Notes under the pieces: generated by a model
What the model was told of the DNA's origin: nothing
Seen by the model: the letters and a program-made list of their open reading frames with translations, nothing else
Databases searched by the model: none
Source: Gemmatimonadota bacterium
GTDB taxonomy: Bacteria > Gemmatimonadota > Gemmatimonadetes > Gemmatimonadales > GWC2-71-9
Length of the DNA: 64,000 nt
NCBI GenBank assembly: GCA_016874005.1
Contig: VGVQ01000001.1
Coordinates: 186,001-250,000 of the forward strand
Reading direction: 5' to 3'
Program-made: the position numbers and the translations under genes
Shown here: positions 10,401 to 17,912 of the stretch, piece after piece
Numbering within the stretch: position 1 is the first letter of the stretch
Layout: each line of letters opens with the position of its first letter

Positions 10401-10697
10401 GTCGGATACGAAGGCGATCCGCTTCCCGTCCGGGCTCACCCGGGGCTGGGCGTCGAAGGCGAGATCGCGGGTCAACCGAGTGGCCCGGCCCCCGCCGATC
10501 GGGAGCCGATAGAGATCGCCCAGGAGATCGAAGACGAGAGTCTGGCCGTCGGGCGTGATGTCGATCGACATCCACGAGCCCCGGGTGGTCTTCAGGTTGA
10601 ACGTTCTTGCCGCGAGCGGCAGCGGACCGGCCTTGGAGGCGGTGTCGCGAACGGGCCCGGCTTGCGCGAGCAGCGCGGTCACCAAGAGTAGATCCAT
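7443..10697 (-). CDS. Secreted TolB-like propeller / amidohydrolase fusion, paralogue 3
   Basis: About 1084 residues and the first gene of the operon. A short hydrophobic signal (MDLLLVTALLAQAG) precedes a propeller with blades like VSPDGKRIAFVSD and PSPDGRRLAFSA, then an amidohydrolase domain with THAH near residue 725, KMYMSGNR, GVEHS and GSHGQLQGLGYHWEL. I chose ATG 10697, which has CGAGGAA six bases upstream; in-frame starts at 10715 and 10730 would put charged residues before the hydrophobic core. It lacks the long DSAK-type linker of paralogue 1. The divergent TPR gene at 10865 shares its upstream region. Function as for the paralogues: exported hydrolase of unknown substrate. Confidence 0.88.
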   Translation of the reverse strand: MDLLLVTALLAQAGPVRDTASKAGPLPLAARTFNLKTTRGSWMSIDITPDGQTLVFDLLGDLYRLPIGGGRATRLTRDLAFDAQPRVSPDGKRIAFVSDRSGSDNLWHMALDGSDTVQVSKGNVIGVSSPEWTPDGQGIVVTRAASGPGASKLWLYHASGGSGVQLIREPPQRFTIGAAFGPDPRYVWYAFRDSGFEYNVRFPTYQLAVHDRQAGTHTTMTARQGSAFRPALSPDGRWLVYGTRYKTHSGLRLRELATGAERWLAYPVQRDDQEGSSSLDVMPGSTFTPDSRAVITSFGGEIWRVPVDGAAPTKIPFQIDEAIAVGPPVSFAYRVDTGVVQVRQIRDAVPSPDGRRLAFSALGKVYLMDFPGGTPRRVTTLDANEHYPTWSPDGTALAFATWDDRAGGHVYRVATTGLATPQRLTAVASRYAQLAWAPDGRRIVAVKAAAREMQETLERFGSGLGAEFVSIPATGGAVTVIAPTGGRSNPHFTSDPERIYSYSPADGLVSMRWDGTDLKGHLKVTGNTPPGGTTPTPATLLLMGPSGDQTLAQVGMDLYLVTVPVVGGQTPTVGVADPAAAPFPVKKLSDLGGEFPTWHRGGRRVHWSIGNAYFSYDLDRAQAFEDSAKRARPDSAAASGTAGRYRADEHRIRLTAVRDAPKGALVLRGGRAITMKGREVIDDADVVIVADRIASVGPRGRVPVPAGARVVDVAGKTIIPGFVDTHAHFRHSPGIHFGQLWAYLANLAYGVTTVRDPQTATTDVLTYADLVATGQMIGPRVYSTGPGVFAGEQIRNLDHARDVLRRYAQYYDTKTLKMYMSGNRQQRQWIIMAAKELGLMPTTEGGIDFALEVSHALDGYAGVEHSPPVYPLFEDVVQLFVNAGTTNTPTLLVAYGGPWAENYYYATERVADDPKLMRFLPDAELDGRARRRGGNPGVAGWVLPEEHIFPKHAEFAKAVVEAGGRIGVGSHGQLQGLGYHWELWSVQAGGMSRHDALRAATILGAEAIGLAADVGSIEAGKLADIVVLDRNPMDDIRNSNTIRYVMKGGRLYEGDTLDQIAPETRPLPAPWWRDNAPRTAAGIR

Positions 10698-10779
10698 GGA
10701 GTTCCTCGGAGTCATCCGGCGGCGGAGCACGGAAGCTACCGCGGCGCCGGCGAACCGGCGAGCGCGGCGGGACGATTCG

Positions 10780-10809
10780 TTGGCGGCTCGGCTGTCGGGC
10801 CGCTACACT
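10780..10809 (+). promoter_or_regulatory. Predicted sigma70-type promoter for the TPR gene
   Basis: TTGGCG at 10780-10785 and TACACT at 10804-10809 are separated by 18 bases. Transcription would start near 10816, leaving a leader of about 50 bases before the ATG at 10865. The site lies in the gap between two divergent genes. Recognised by eye from the consensus only. Confidence 0.45.
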
Positions 10810-10864
10810 TGATCGCTCGCAGGCGGGTCCGTTCGAAGGCGCGATCGTTCACAGGAGACGACCA

Positions 10865-11797
10865 ATGCGTGGAGCTTTGATTGCGGCCTTGGGCCTGATG
10901 GCGGCGCCGACCGCGCTCGCCGCCCAGGCCGACGACGTGGAAGCGACCTCACTGCTCGGCAAGCCGCTTCGGCGACCGGCGATGAGCGCCGCGGCGCGGA
11001 GCCAGGCGGAAAGCAACCTTGCCGGGGCCCAAGCCGCCCTCCGGCGGACCCCGTCGAACCTCGACTCGATGATCTGGGTCGGTCGGCGGCTCGGCTATCT
11101 CGGCCGTTTCAAGGAGGCGATCGCCCAGTACACGGCGGCCATCGCCGTCGACCCGTCCGACGCCCGGCTCTATCGCCATCGGGGCCATCGCTACCTGTCG
11201 GTCCGCCGGCTCGACGACGCCATCGCCGATCTGGAGCGGGCCGACCAGCTGACCCGGAATCGGCCCGACGCGGTGGAGCCCGATGGTCAGCCTAACGCCC
11301 GCGGCATCCCCACTTCCACCCTCCACTCCAACATTCGCTACCACCTCGGGCTGGGCTACTATCTCAAGGGCGCCTTCGAGAAGGCGTTGCCGTTCTATCG
11401 CCGCGATGTCGACGCCGCGGTCAACCCCGACATGGTGGTGGCCTCGAGCCACTGGCTCTACATGACGCTCCGCCGACTTGGCCGGGACCGGGAGGCGGCG
11501 GCGGTCCTCGCGCCCATCAACCGGGGAATGGACATCATCGAGAACGGCAGCTACCACCGGCTTCTCTTGATGTACAAGGGAGAGCTGCCACCCGACTCGG
11601 TGCTCACCCCGGCCGATCGCGGCGACGCCATTCAGGACGCCACCGTGGCCTACGGCGTCGGAAACTGGCATCTCTACAATGGCCGAAAGGACGAGGCCAA
11701 GGCGATCTTCGATCGGATCGTGGCGATGCCCCAGTGGGCGGCCTTCGGATACCTCGCCGCCGAAGCGGAACTTTCGCGATGGCAGGCAAAGAATTAG
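10865..11797 (+). CDS. Secreted tetratricopeptide-repeat protein
   Basis: 310 residues. A signal peptide (hydrophobic run ending PTALAAQ) is followed by helical repeats of TPR type. The clearest run is around residues 75-135, with GRFKEAIAQYTAAIAVDP, then a repeat starting RLYRHRGHRY and a repeat around YYLKGAFEKALPFYRRD. TPR proteins act as protein-binding scaffolds; the partner here is not visible. AGGAG lies about ten bases before ATG 10865. It is divergent from the propeller-amidohydrolase operon and converges on the Fpg/Nei gene. It could be a periplasmic partner of the adjacent hydrolases, but that is inferred from position only. Confidence 0.8.
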   Translation: MRGALIAALGLMAAPTALAAQADDVEATSLLGKPLRRPAMSAAARSQAESNLAGAQAALRRTPSNLDSMIWVGRRLGYLGRFKEAIAQYTAAIAVDPSDARLYRHRGHRYLSVRRLDDAIADLERADQLTRNRPDAVEPDGQPNARGIPTSTLHSNIRYHLGLGYYLKGAFEKALPFYRRDVDAAVNPDMVVASSHWLYMTLRRLGRDREAAAVLAPINRGMDIIENGSYHRLLLMYKGELPPDSVLTPADRGDAIQDATVAYGVGNWHLYNGRKDEAKAIFDRIVAMPQWAAFGYLAAEAELSRWQAKN

Positions 11798-11924
11798 GGA
11801 GAGACCCTGAAGAGGAGGGCGGCGGCTTGCCGGCGAGCTGTCGTCGCCGGAAAGGGTCTGGCGCCATGAGGGGTGCCGGCCCAACTCGCCGTCGGCCTCG
11901 CGATCTGGGATCGTTCGTTAGGCG

Positions 11925-12809
11925 TCAGTCGAGTTCGTCGATCGAGCGGGGCCAATCCTGCTTGAGCAACCGCGACAGCGCTCGATCGGCCAGGAGCCGG
12001 CCCCCGGTCTGGCAGCGGGCGCAATAGTTGGTCTCGTTATCGGCGTAACGAATCCGTTGGACCGCCGTCCCACAGTCCGGGCAAGGTTGGCCGAACTTGC
12101 CGTGAACCGCCATCTCGGGCCGAAAGGCGGTGACGCCCTCGGGGAAGGCGCCGGCGCGATCGGCCTCGAGACGCTCGGTCCACTCGCTGAGCACCCGGAC
12201 GGCCGCCTGGTGGAGCCCCGCCACGTCCGCGGGCGTGAGGCTGTGGGTCAACTTGAGGGGAGACAGCCGGGCCCGGTGGAGAATCTCGTCGGAATAGGCA
12301 TTGCCGATCCCGTCGAATGCTCGGGGGTCGGTCAGGGCCCGTTTCAGGGTGTGGTTGCCGGCGGCGAGTCGGCGTCCGAACTCTTCCACGGTCGATCCGG
12401 CGACGTCGAGGCCGCCGCGGTCGAACTCGGCGAGCGCCGCCGTCGATCCGGCGAGGTGCAGCGACGCTCGCCGTTTGGTACCGGCCTCGGTGAGTACCAG
12501 AGCGCCGTGGTCGAACTCGAACGCGGCGAGAGTCATCTTGCCGCCGATCTTCGGGTGGGGTGGCTTCCAGTGAAGCCGCCCGGCGATCATCAGGTGGATC
12601 ACCAGGTGGTAGTCGCCCTCGAGCGATACCACGATCCGTTTCCCGATCCGCCCGACCTTCGTCGCCAGCCGACCGTGGGCCTCGGCTAGCGGCGGAACGA
12701 CCGACCGGAGGAGGAAGGGGGTACGGAGCCGCGTCTCGACGAGGCGGTGCCCGACCAGCCGTTCCCGGAGAGCGTTGCCGTAGACCGTGATGTCGGGAAG
12801 CTCGGGCAT
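11925..12809 (-). CDS. Fpg/Nei-family DNA glycosylase (base excision repair)
   Basis: 294 residues beginning MPELPD, the invariant N-terminus of the family. After removal of Met, Pro2 is the Schiff-base nucleophile and Glu3 the acid. The helix-two-turn-helix is seen as DPRAFDGIGNAYSDEIL, and a C-terminal zinc finger has CPDCG and CARC pairs at about residues 243-267. The family removes oxidised bases and cuts the AP site. Full length for the family. I cannot separate Fpg (8-oxoguanine) from Nei/Nei2 by eye, so no symbol is given. The gene stands alone, convergent with the TPR gene and divergent from the amidohydrolase at 12892. Confidence 0.92.
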   Translation of the reverse strand: MPELPDITVYGNALRERLVGHRLVETRLRTPFLLRSVVPPLAEAHGRLATKVGRIGKRIVVSLEGDYHLVIHLMIAGRLHWKPPHPKIGGKMTLAAFEFDHGALVLTEAGTKRRASLHLAGSTAALAEFDRGGLDVAGSTVEEFGRRLAAGNHTLKRALTDPRAFDGIGNAYSDEILHRARLSPLKLTHSLTPADVAGLHQAAVRVLSEWTERLEADRAGAFPEGVTAFRPEMAVHGKFGQPCPDCGTAVQRIRYADNETNYCARCQTGGRLLADRALSRLLKQDWPRSIDELD

Positions 12810-12856
12810 CCGAGCAACCTAGCCCGGCCTCTGGCACCCGGCCACCCGATCGTGAG

Positions 12857-12886
12857 TGGCGGAAACCGGGCAGCGCGCTCTATGTT
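12857..12886 (+). promoter_or_regulatory. Possible promoter giving a leaderless transcript for the amidohydrolase gene
   Basis: TATGTT at 12881-12886 is a good -10 element and ends only five bases before ATG 12892, so transcription would begin at or next to the start codon. The -35 candidate (TGGCGG near 12857) is weak. GAGGG just before the ATG could also act as a poor ribosome site. Confidence 0.3.
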
Positions 12887-12891
12887 GAGGG

Positions 12892-14529
12892 ATGACCCGA
12901 CTCCTCTCCGCGGTGTTCGTCACCGCCCTCGCCGCCGCGACGGCCGCCCCGGCCATCCACGCCCAACCCGTCCTCACCGCCTCGGACGGCATGAAGGCGG
13001 CCCCCCGCCGGGCCGAAGGCGAAGGTCCCTGGCCCAAGCTCATCCTTCGCGGCGCCAACCTGATCGACGGCACCGGCGGGCCAGTCCGCGGCCCGATCGA
13101 CATCGTGATCGAGAACAATCGGATCGTGCGGGTCGCCGACGTCGGGTTCCCCAACAGCCCGATCGACCCGACCAAACGGCCGAAAGGCCCGGCCAAGGAG
13201 ATCGACGTCACCGGGATGTACGTGCTGCCCGGCCTGGTCGACCTCCACCTCCACACCGGCGAGTCGCCCAAGAACCCAGAAGCGGAGTACGTCTACAAGC
13301 TCTGGATGGGGCATGGCGTGACAACCGGACGGGGCGTCGGTTTCAGCACCGATACCAAGTTTGCCTTGAGCGAAAAGGCCCGGAGCGCCCGCAACGAGAT
13401 CACCGCGCCCCGGATGTGGGAGTACGAAGTCCCCGGCGGGGTCTGGGATTTCTTCAGCGCCTTCCAGACGGCGGATGAAGCCCGGACCTGGGTCCGCGAG
13501 GCCAAGCAGCGCGGCGTCGACGGCTTCAAGCTCACCTCGTTCCGCCCCGAGATCTTCCAGGCCATCACCAGCGAAGCGGCCAAACTCGGCCTCGGCACCG
13601 TGGCGCACCTGGCCCAGACCGGCGTCAACCAGGTCAACGCCGCCGATGCCGCCCGGATGGGCCTCGGCACCATCACCCACTTCTACGGCCTTTTCGAGGC
13701 GATGTACGAATCGGCCGACGTCCAGCCCTACCCCGAGAACTACAACTACAACGACGAGCAATGGCGGTTCGGGCAGGTGGCGAGGCAGTGGACCCTGGTC
13801 AAGCCGAAGAGCGAGAAGTGGTGGGCCCTGCTCAAGACGCTCAAAGAGCACGACGTCACCCTCGACCCCACCATGACGGCGTATCTCTCCGGCCGCGACG
13901 TGATGGCTCGACGGAACGCCGACTGGCACGAGACCTACACCCTGCCCTCCCTCTGGGATTTCTACACCCCCAACCGGGTCAACCACGGCGCCTATTTCTA
14001 CAACTGGACCACCTGGGACGAGGTCGCCTGGCGGAACTTCTACCGGGTCTGGCACGAGCTGCTGGTCGACTACAAGAACCTGGGCGGCCGAGTCACCGCC
14101 AGCTCCGACGCGGGGTTCATCTACAACACCTACGGATTCTCGACCATTCAGGAGATGGAATTGCTCCAGGAGGCCGGGTTCCACCCGCTCGAGGTGATCC
14201 GGGCCGCCACCCTGCACGCCGCCGAGACGATCACCAAGCCGTTAGGCAGATCGCCCGATTTCGGGGTGATCCGACCGGGCATGCTGGCCGACCTGGTGGT
14301 CGTCCCGGAGAACCCGGTCGCCAACCTCAAGGTGCTCTACGGCTCGGGGGTGGTCCGGCTCAACGACCACACCGGGAAGGTGGAGCGGGCCGGCGGGGTC
14401 AAGTACACCATCAAGGATGGGATCGTCTACGACGCCAAGAAGCTCCTGGCCGACGTGGCCGCGATGGTGGCCAAGCAGAAACGGGACCGGGGGATCGCTC
14501 GGCTGCCGACCCCCCAGTTCGATCGTTAG
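12892..14529 (+). CDS. Secreted metal-dependent amidohydrolase
   Basis: 545 residues. The signal peptide ends near PAIHAQ. The amidohydrolase barrel shows HLH (DLHLHTGES) near residue 119, a Lys in DGFKLTS, His residues in TVAHLAQ and TITHFYG, and an Asp in ASSDAGF near 405, so the full metal set of the imidazolonepropionase/prolidase-like group is present. The small beta domain is formed by both ends, with the late segment PGMLADLVVVPENP typical of the family. There is no propeller, unlike the 311-10697 paralogues. The substrate is unknown, and a role in peptide or amide breakdown outside the cytoplasm is likely. It stops at CGT-TAG-G, one of the recurrent GTTAGG sites. Confidence 0.87.
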   Translation: MTRLLSAVFVTALAAATAAPAIHAQPVLTASDGMKAAPRRAEGEGPWPKLILRGANLIDGTGGPVRGPIDIVIENNRIVRVADVGFPNSPIDPTKRPKGPAKEIDVTGMYVLPGLVDLHLHTGESPKNPEAEYVYKLWMGHGVTTGRGVGFSTDTKFALSEKARSARNEITAPRMWEYEVPGGVWDFFSAFQTADEARTWVREAKQRGVDGFKLTSFRPEIFQAITSEAAKLGLGTVAHLAQTGVNQVNAADAARMGLGTITHFYGLFEAMYESADVQPYPENYNYNDEQWRFGQVARQWTLVKPKSEKWWALLKTLKEHDVTLDPTMTAYLSGRDVMARRNADWHETYTLPSLWDFYTPNRVNHGAYFYNWTTWDEVAWRNFYRVWHELLVDYKNLGGRVTASSDAGFIYNTYGFSTIQEMELLQEAGFHPLEVIRAATLHAAETITKPLGRSPDFGVIRPGMLADLVVVPENPVANLKVLYGSGVVRLNDHTGKVERAGGVKYTIKDGIVYDAKKLLADVAAMVAKQKRDRGIARLPTPQFDR

Positions 14530-14551
14530 GCCTCGGAGGCCCATCCGGGGC

Positions 14552-17500
14552 TCAGGTGGCGAGGCGGGGATCCCGCCGATCCGGCACCACGATGGGGTCG
14601 AGGCCCAACCGGCGCAGCTGCTCGTTGAGCTTGGCCAGCTCCTCCGTGAAGAGCACCTCGAGGCGCCGGAGCCGCACGGTCAGCTCGGCGGAGAGGAACG
14701 AAAACGCCTCCCGTGACTGATTGGTCGGCCGGCCGTCGGCGCTCTCGACCACGCCCTTGAGAGCGGCGATCTGGTTGTTGAGTCTGATCGGGAAGTTGAG
14801 CGGGTCCTGTCGTGCCTGCATCCTGACCTGGTAGATCTCCTCTTCGACGGCGCCGATGGCGCTCTTGAATCGGGTGGCGACCTGAGTCAACTCGGCGTCG
14901 GTTCGCTGCTTGACCCGATCGTCCACCTGGTCGCGCACGCTGCGGACCTGGATCACCGCACGGTGGGCGTCGTCGACCCGAGCGGTGATCTCGGAGGAGA
15001 GCCGGAACTGGGCCTCGAAGTCGGCTTGGGTCACCGTGGTCAGGCGCGGGTCCTTGACGACCTCGAACGGCTCCGTGAACACCTTCCCGTGCACCGTCAG
15101 GCGGGCCTGATAGCGACCAGGCGGCGCCAACGGCCCCTGGGTATTGGCCCCCCAGAAGATCAGCCCCTTGAAGTCCCGGGGGCCCGGATAGCGCAAGTCC
15201 CAGCGGACGCGATGGTGGCCGGCGGCAATCGAGAGACTGTCCGGCCAACGTCGCAGCGTGTCGGGTCGCGTGGTGGCTGGTCGTTTGGCCGCCAAGGTCC
15301 GGATCACCGCGCCGCTGGCGTCGAGGATCTCCAAGGTGATGGTATCGGCCGGCTCCCGGAGCACATAGTCGATCTCCGGCAGGAAGCTCCGCCGGCGGCT
15401 GTAATCTTCGACGGGGCGGGAGAGGGTCCGAGTCGCGGTCGCGGGGCGATAGAGGTGGGCGGCGGCGACGCTCAGTTGGGCGGTCGCCTGGCGAAGCGGA
15501 GTGACGTTGTCGAGCAGGTAATAGGATCGGCCGTGGGTCGCGATGACGACATCATCGCCCTTGAGAACCAGGCCCGGGACTTGGACCGCAGGCAGGTTGA
15601 GCTGGAGCGACTGCCAGCGGGCACCGTCATCGAACGAGACCTGGACGCCCCGCTCGGTCCCGGCGTAGAGCAGCCCGGGCCGAACCAGATCCTCCCGGAC
15701 GGTGCGGACGTAGTGACCGGGCGGGATCCCGTCGACGATCTTGGTCCAGGTACGGCCGTAGTCGGTGGTCCGGTAGAGATACGGCGCCACGTCCTGGCTC
15801 CGATAGCGCACCGCGGCGAGGTAGGCCTTGCCCGGGGTGTGAGGCGAGACGTCGATCTCGTGGACTCGGCTGAACTTGGGCAGGTCCCGTGGGGTGATGT
15901 CGGTCCAGCGGGCGCCGTCGTCGCGAGTCAGGTGCACCTTGCCGTCGTCGGATCCGACCCAGATCTCGCCGCGTGCGTGGGGCGACTCGGTGATTCGCCA
16001 GACGGTCCCGTAGTACTCCACGCTGGTCTGATCGCGGGTGATGTCGCCGCCAGACGGGCCTAACGTTTCGGGGTCGGCCCAGGTCAGATCGCCGCTGATC
16101 CGAGTCCAGCTCTGGCCGGCGTTTTCGGAGCGCCAGACGTGTTGCGAGCCGACGTAGACGACCCGCCGATCGTGACGCGACGCGGTGATCGGGTGGTTCC
16201 ACTGGAACCGCTCCCGGAGGTCGCGGGCGGAGTTCCCCATCGGGTTGATGGGCCAGACGTCGACGGCCCGGTTCTGTCCGGTGATCCGGCTCATGAAGCT
16301 CATCGAGCCCCCGTAGCACGCCGCGTAGAACAGGTTGACGTCGCCCGGGTGCGGGGTGACGGGCCCGGTCTCGCAACCGCCAGGCGCGTACCAGTAGCTC
16401 CCATCGCCGTCCATGGGCACGCAGGCGGTGCTGTTGTCCTGCTGGCCGCCGCAGACGTGGTACGGGAAGTGGTCGGTGACCCGGACGTCGTACATCTGGG
16501 CGGTCGAATAGGCCTGACCGGTCCAGGTTCGGCCGGCGTTCCAGGAGACGTTGGCGCCGCCGTCGTTGGATTGGATCATCCGCTGATTGTTCGCCGGATC
16601 GATCCAGAGATCGTGGTTGTCGCCGTGGGGGACATCGATGCTGCTCCAGGTCTTGCCGCCGTCGCGGGATCGCCAGAACTGGACGTTGACCACGTAAACG
16701 GTCTCCCGTTCCTTGGGATCCGCGTAGATCCGGGTGTAGTAGAAAGCCCGCTGCCGCAGGTTCCGGTTGTCGCTGACCCGCTCCCAACTCTCGCCCCCGT
16801 CGTTGGAGACGAACACGCCACCCTGGTCGGCCTCGACCAGGGCGTAGACTCGCCTGGGGTCGGCGCCGGAGACGGTGACGCCGACCTTGCCCCACGTCGT
16901 GGTCGGGAGGCCGGGCCGCCGGGTGAGCTCGGTCCAGGTGTCGCCGCCGTCGGTGCTCTTGAAGAGCCCGCTGCCCGGGCCGCCACTCTCGAGTTTCCAC
17001 TCTTTCCGGAACGCCTGCCAGAAACCGGCGTAGAGGGTCCGGGGGTCGGAGGGATCGATCGCCAGGTCGACCGCGCCGGCTCGGTCGTCGCGAAAGAGGA
17101 CCTTGCGCCAGCTCGCCCCGCCGTCGAGGCTCCGGAACACCCCTCGCTCCTGGTTAGGGCCGTACGGATCGCCAAGGACCGCGACATAGACGCGCTGGCA
17201 GTCGCGGGGATCGATCCGGATTCGGCCCACCATCTGTTGCCCGGTCGAGGAGGCGAGGCCCCGGTGAACCCAGGTCTTGCCCGCGTCGGTACTGCGATAC
17301 ACGCCGTCGCCGGGAATCACGTTGCCGCGGAATTGGACTTCGCCAAACCCCGCCCAAACCACCTCGGGGTTCGCCTCGCATTGGGCCACAGCCCCCGCGG
17401 ACGAGGTGGCGAACTGGCCGTCGCCGACCGGATCCCAGGTCGCGCCCGCGTCGGTGGTCTTCCAGACTCCGCCACCGGTCGCCCCGAAGTAGTACTCCAG

Positions 17501-17704
17501 CGGACGCGCCGTGGTCCCGGTCACGGCGATCGAGCGCCCACCGCGGAGGGGACCCACGCTGCGCCAGGCGAGACCACGGAACAGGCTCGAATCGATCGCG
17601 GGACGGGCGGCGTCCTGGGCCGCGAGGCGAGCCGGAGCGGTGGAGCCGACGACGGTAGCGGTGACGAAGGCGAGGGCCCCGAAGAAGCGCGGAACGACGG
17701 GCAT
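14552..17704 (-). CDS. Large secreted Asp-box (BNR/sortilin-like) propeller protein
   Basis: 1050 residues after a signal peptide (APARLAAQ). About ten Asp-box motifs of the form S/T-x-D-x-G-x-T/S-W are visible, for example TTDAGATW, STDAGKTW, SLDGGASW, STDGGDTW, SNDGGESW, SRDGGKTW, TRDDGARW and TTDYGRTW. They spread over roughly residues 60-700 and indicate one or two beta propellers of the VPS10/sialidase-like type. The last 250 residues hold a beta segment and a helical, coiled-coil-like tail. Such proteins are common in Gemmatimonadota and are often called glycosyl hydrolases without proof; I see no sialidase Arg triad, so a catalytic role is not claimed. Start ATG 17704 has GGGAG upstream. 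Confidence 0.8.
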   Translation of the reverse strand: MPVVPRFFGALAFVTATVVGSTAPARLAAQDAARPAIDSSLFRGLAWRSVGPLRGGRSIAVTGTTARPLEYYFGATGGGVWKTTDAGATWDPVGDGQFATSSAGAVAQCEANPEVVWAGFGEVQFRGNVIPGDGVYRSTDAGKTWVHRGLASSTGQQMVGRIRIDPRDCQRVYVAVLGDPYGPNQERGVFRSLDGGASWRKVLFRDDRAGAVDLAIDPSDPRTLYAGFWQAFRKEWKLESGGPGSGLFKSTDGGDTWTELTRRPGLPTTTWGKVGVTVSGADPRRVYALVEADQGGVFVSNDGGESWERVSDNRNLRQRAFYYTRIYADPKERETVYVVNVQFWRSRDGGKTWSSIDVPHGDNHDLWIDPANNQRMIQSNDGGANVSWNAGRTWTGQAYSTAQMYDVRVTDHFPYHVCGGQQDNSTACVPMDGDGSYWYAPGGCETGPVTPHPGDVNLFYAACYGGSMSFMSRITGQNRAVDVWPINPMGNSARDLRERFQWNHPITASRHDRRVVYVGSQHVWRSENAGQSWTRISGDLTWADPETLGPSGGDITRDQTSVEYYGTVWRITESPHARGEIWVGSDDGKVHLTRDDGARWTDITPRDLPKFSRVHEIDVSPHTPGKAYLAAVRYRSQDVAPYLYRTTDYGRTWTKIVDGIPPGHYVRTVREDLVRPGLLYAGTERGVQVSFDDGARWQSLQLNLPAVQVPGLVLKGDDVVIATHGRSYYLLDNVTPLRQATAQLSVAAAHLYRPATATRTLSRPVEDYSRRRSFLPEIDYVLREPADTITLEILDASGAVIRTLAAKRPATTRPDTLRRWPDSLSIAAGHHRVRWDLRYPGPRDFKGLIFWGANTQGPLAPPGRYQARLTVHGKVFTEPFEVVKDPRLTTVTQADFEAQFRLSSEITARVDDAHRAVIQVRSVRDQVDDRVKQRTDAELTQVATRFKSAIGAVEEEIYQVRMQARQDPLNFPIRLNNQIAALKGVVESADGRPTNQSREAFSFLSAELTVRLRRLEVLFTEELAKLNEQLRRLGLDPIVVPDRRDPRLAT

Positions 17705-17912
17705 CGGTGACTCCCAGAGCGTGATGGGATCGGGTGACGCGTTCGGCAGAAAATCTACCCCAAACACCCGCCCGTGAGTATCGGCCCTGGCGGATTCGAG
17801 ATCAGGTCTACGCGGGCGCCACGACGTTCGGGCCGAGCAAGGTGGACGCGGTACTCGAGACCCGCGGTCCCGGGGCGAGGGCACCGGTAATCCGCCCGCC
17901 GCTCGCAACCCA

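Noticed and set aside
12880-14217. Minus-strand open frame of about 445 codons opposite the secreted amidohydrolase
   Set aside because: The plus frame has a signal peptide and complete metal motifs. The minus frame shows only low-complexity GC-driven sequence.
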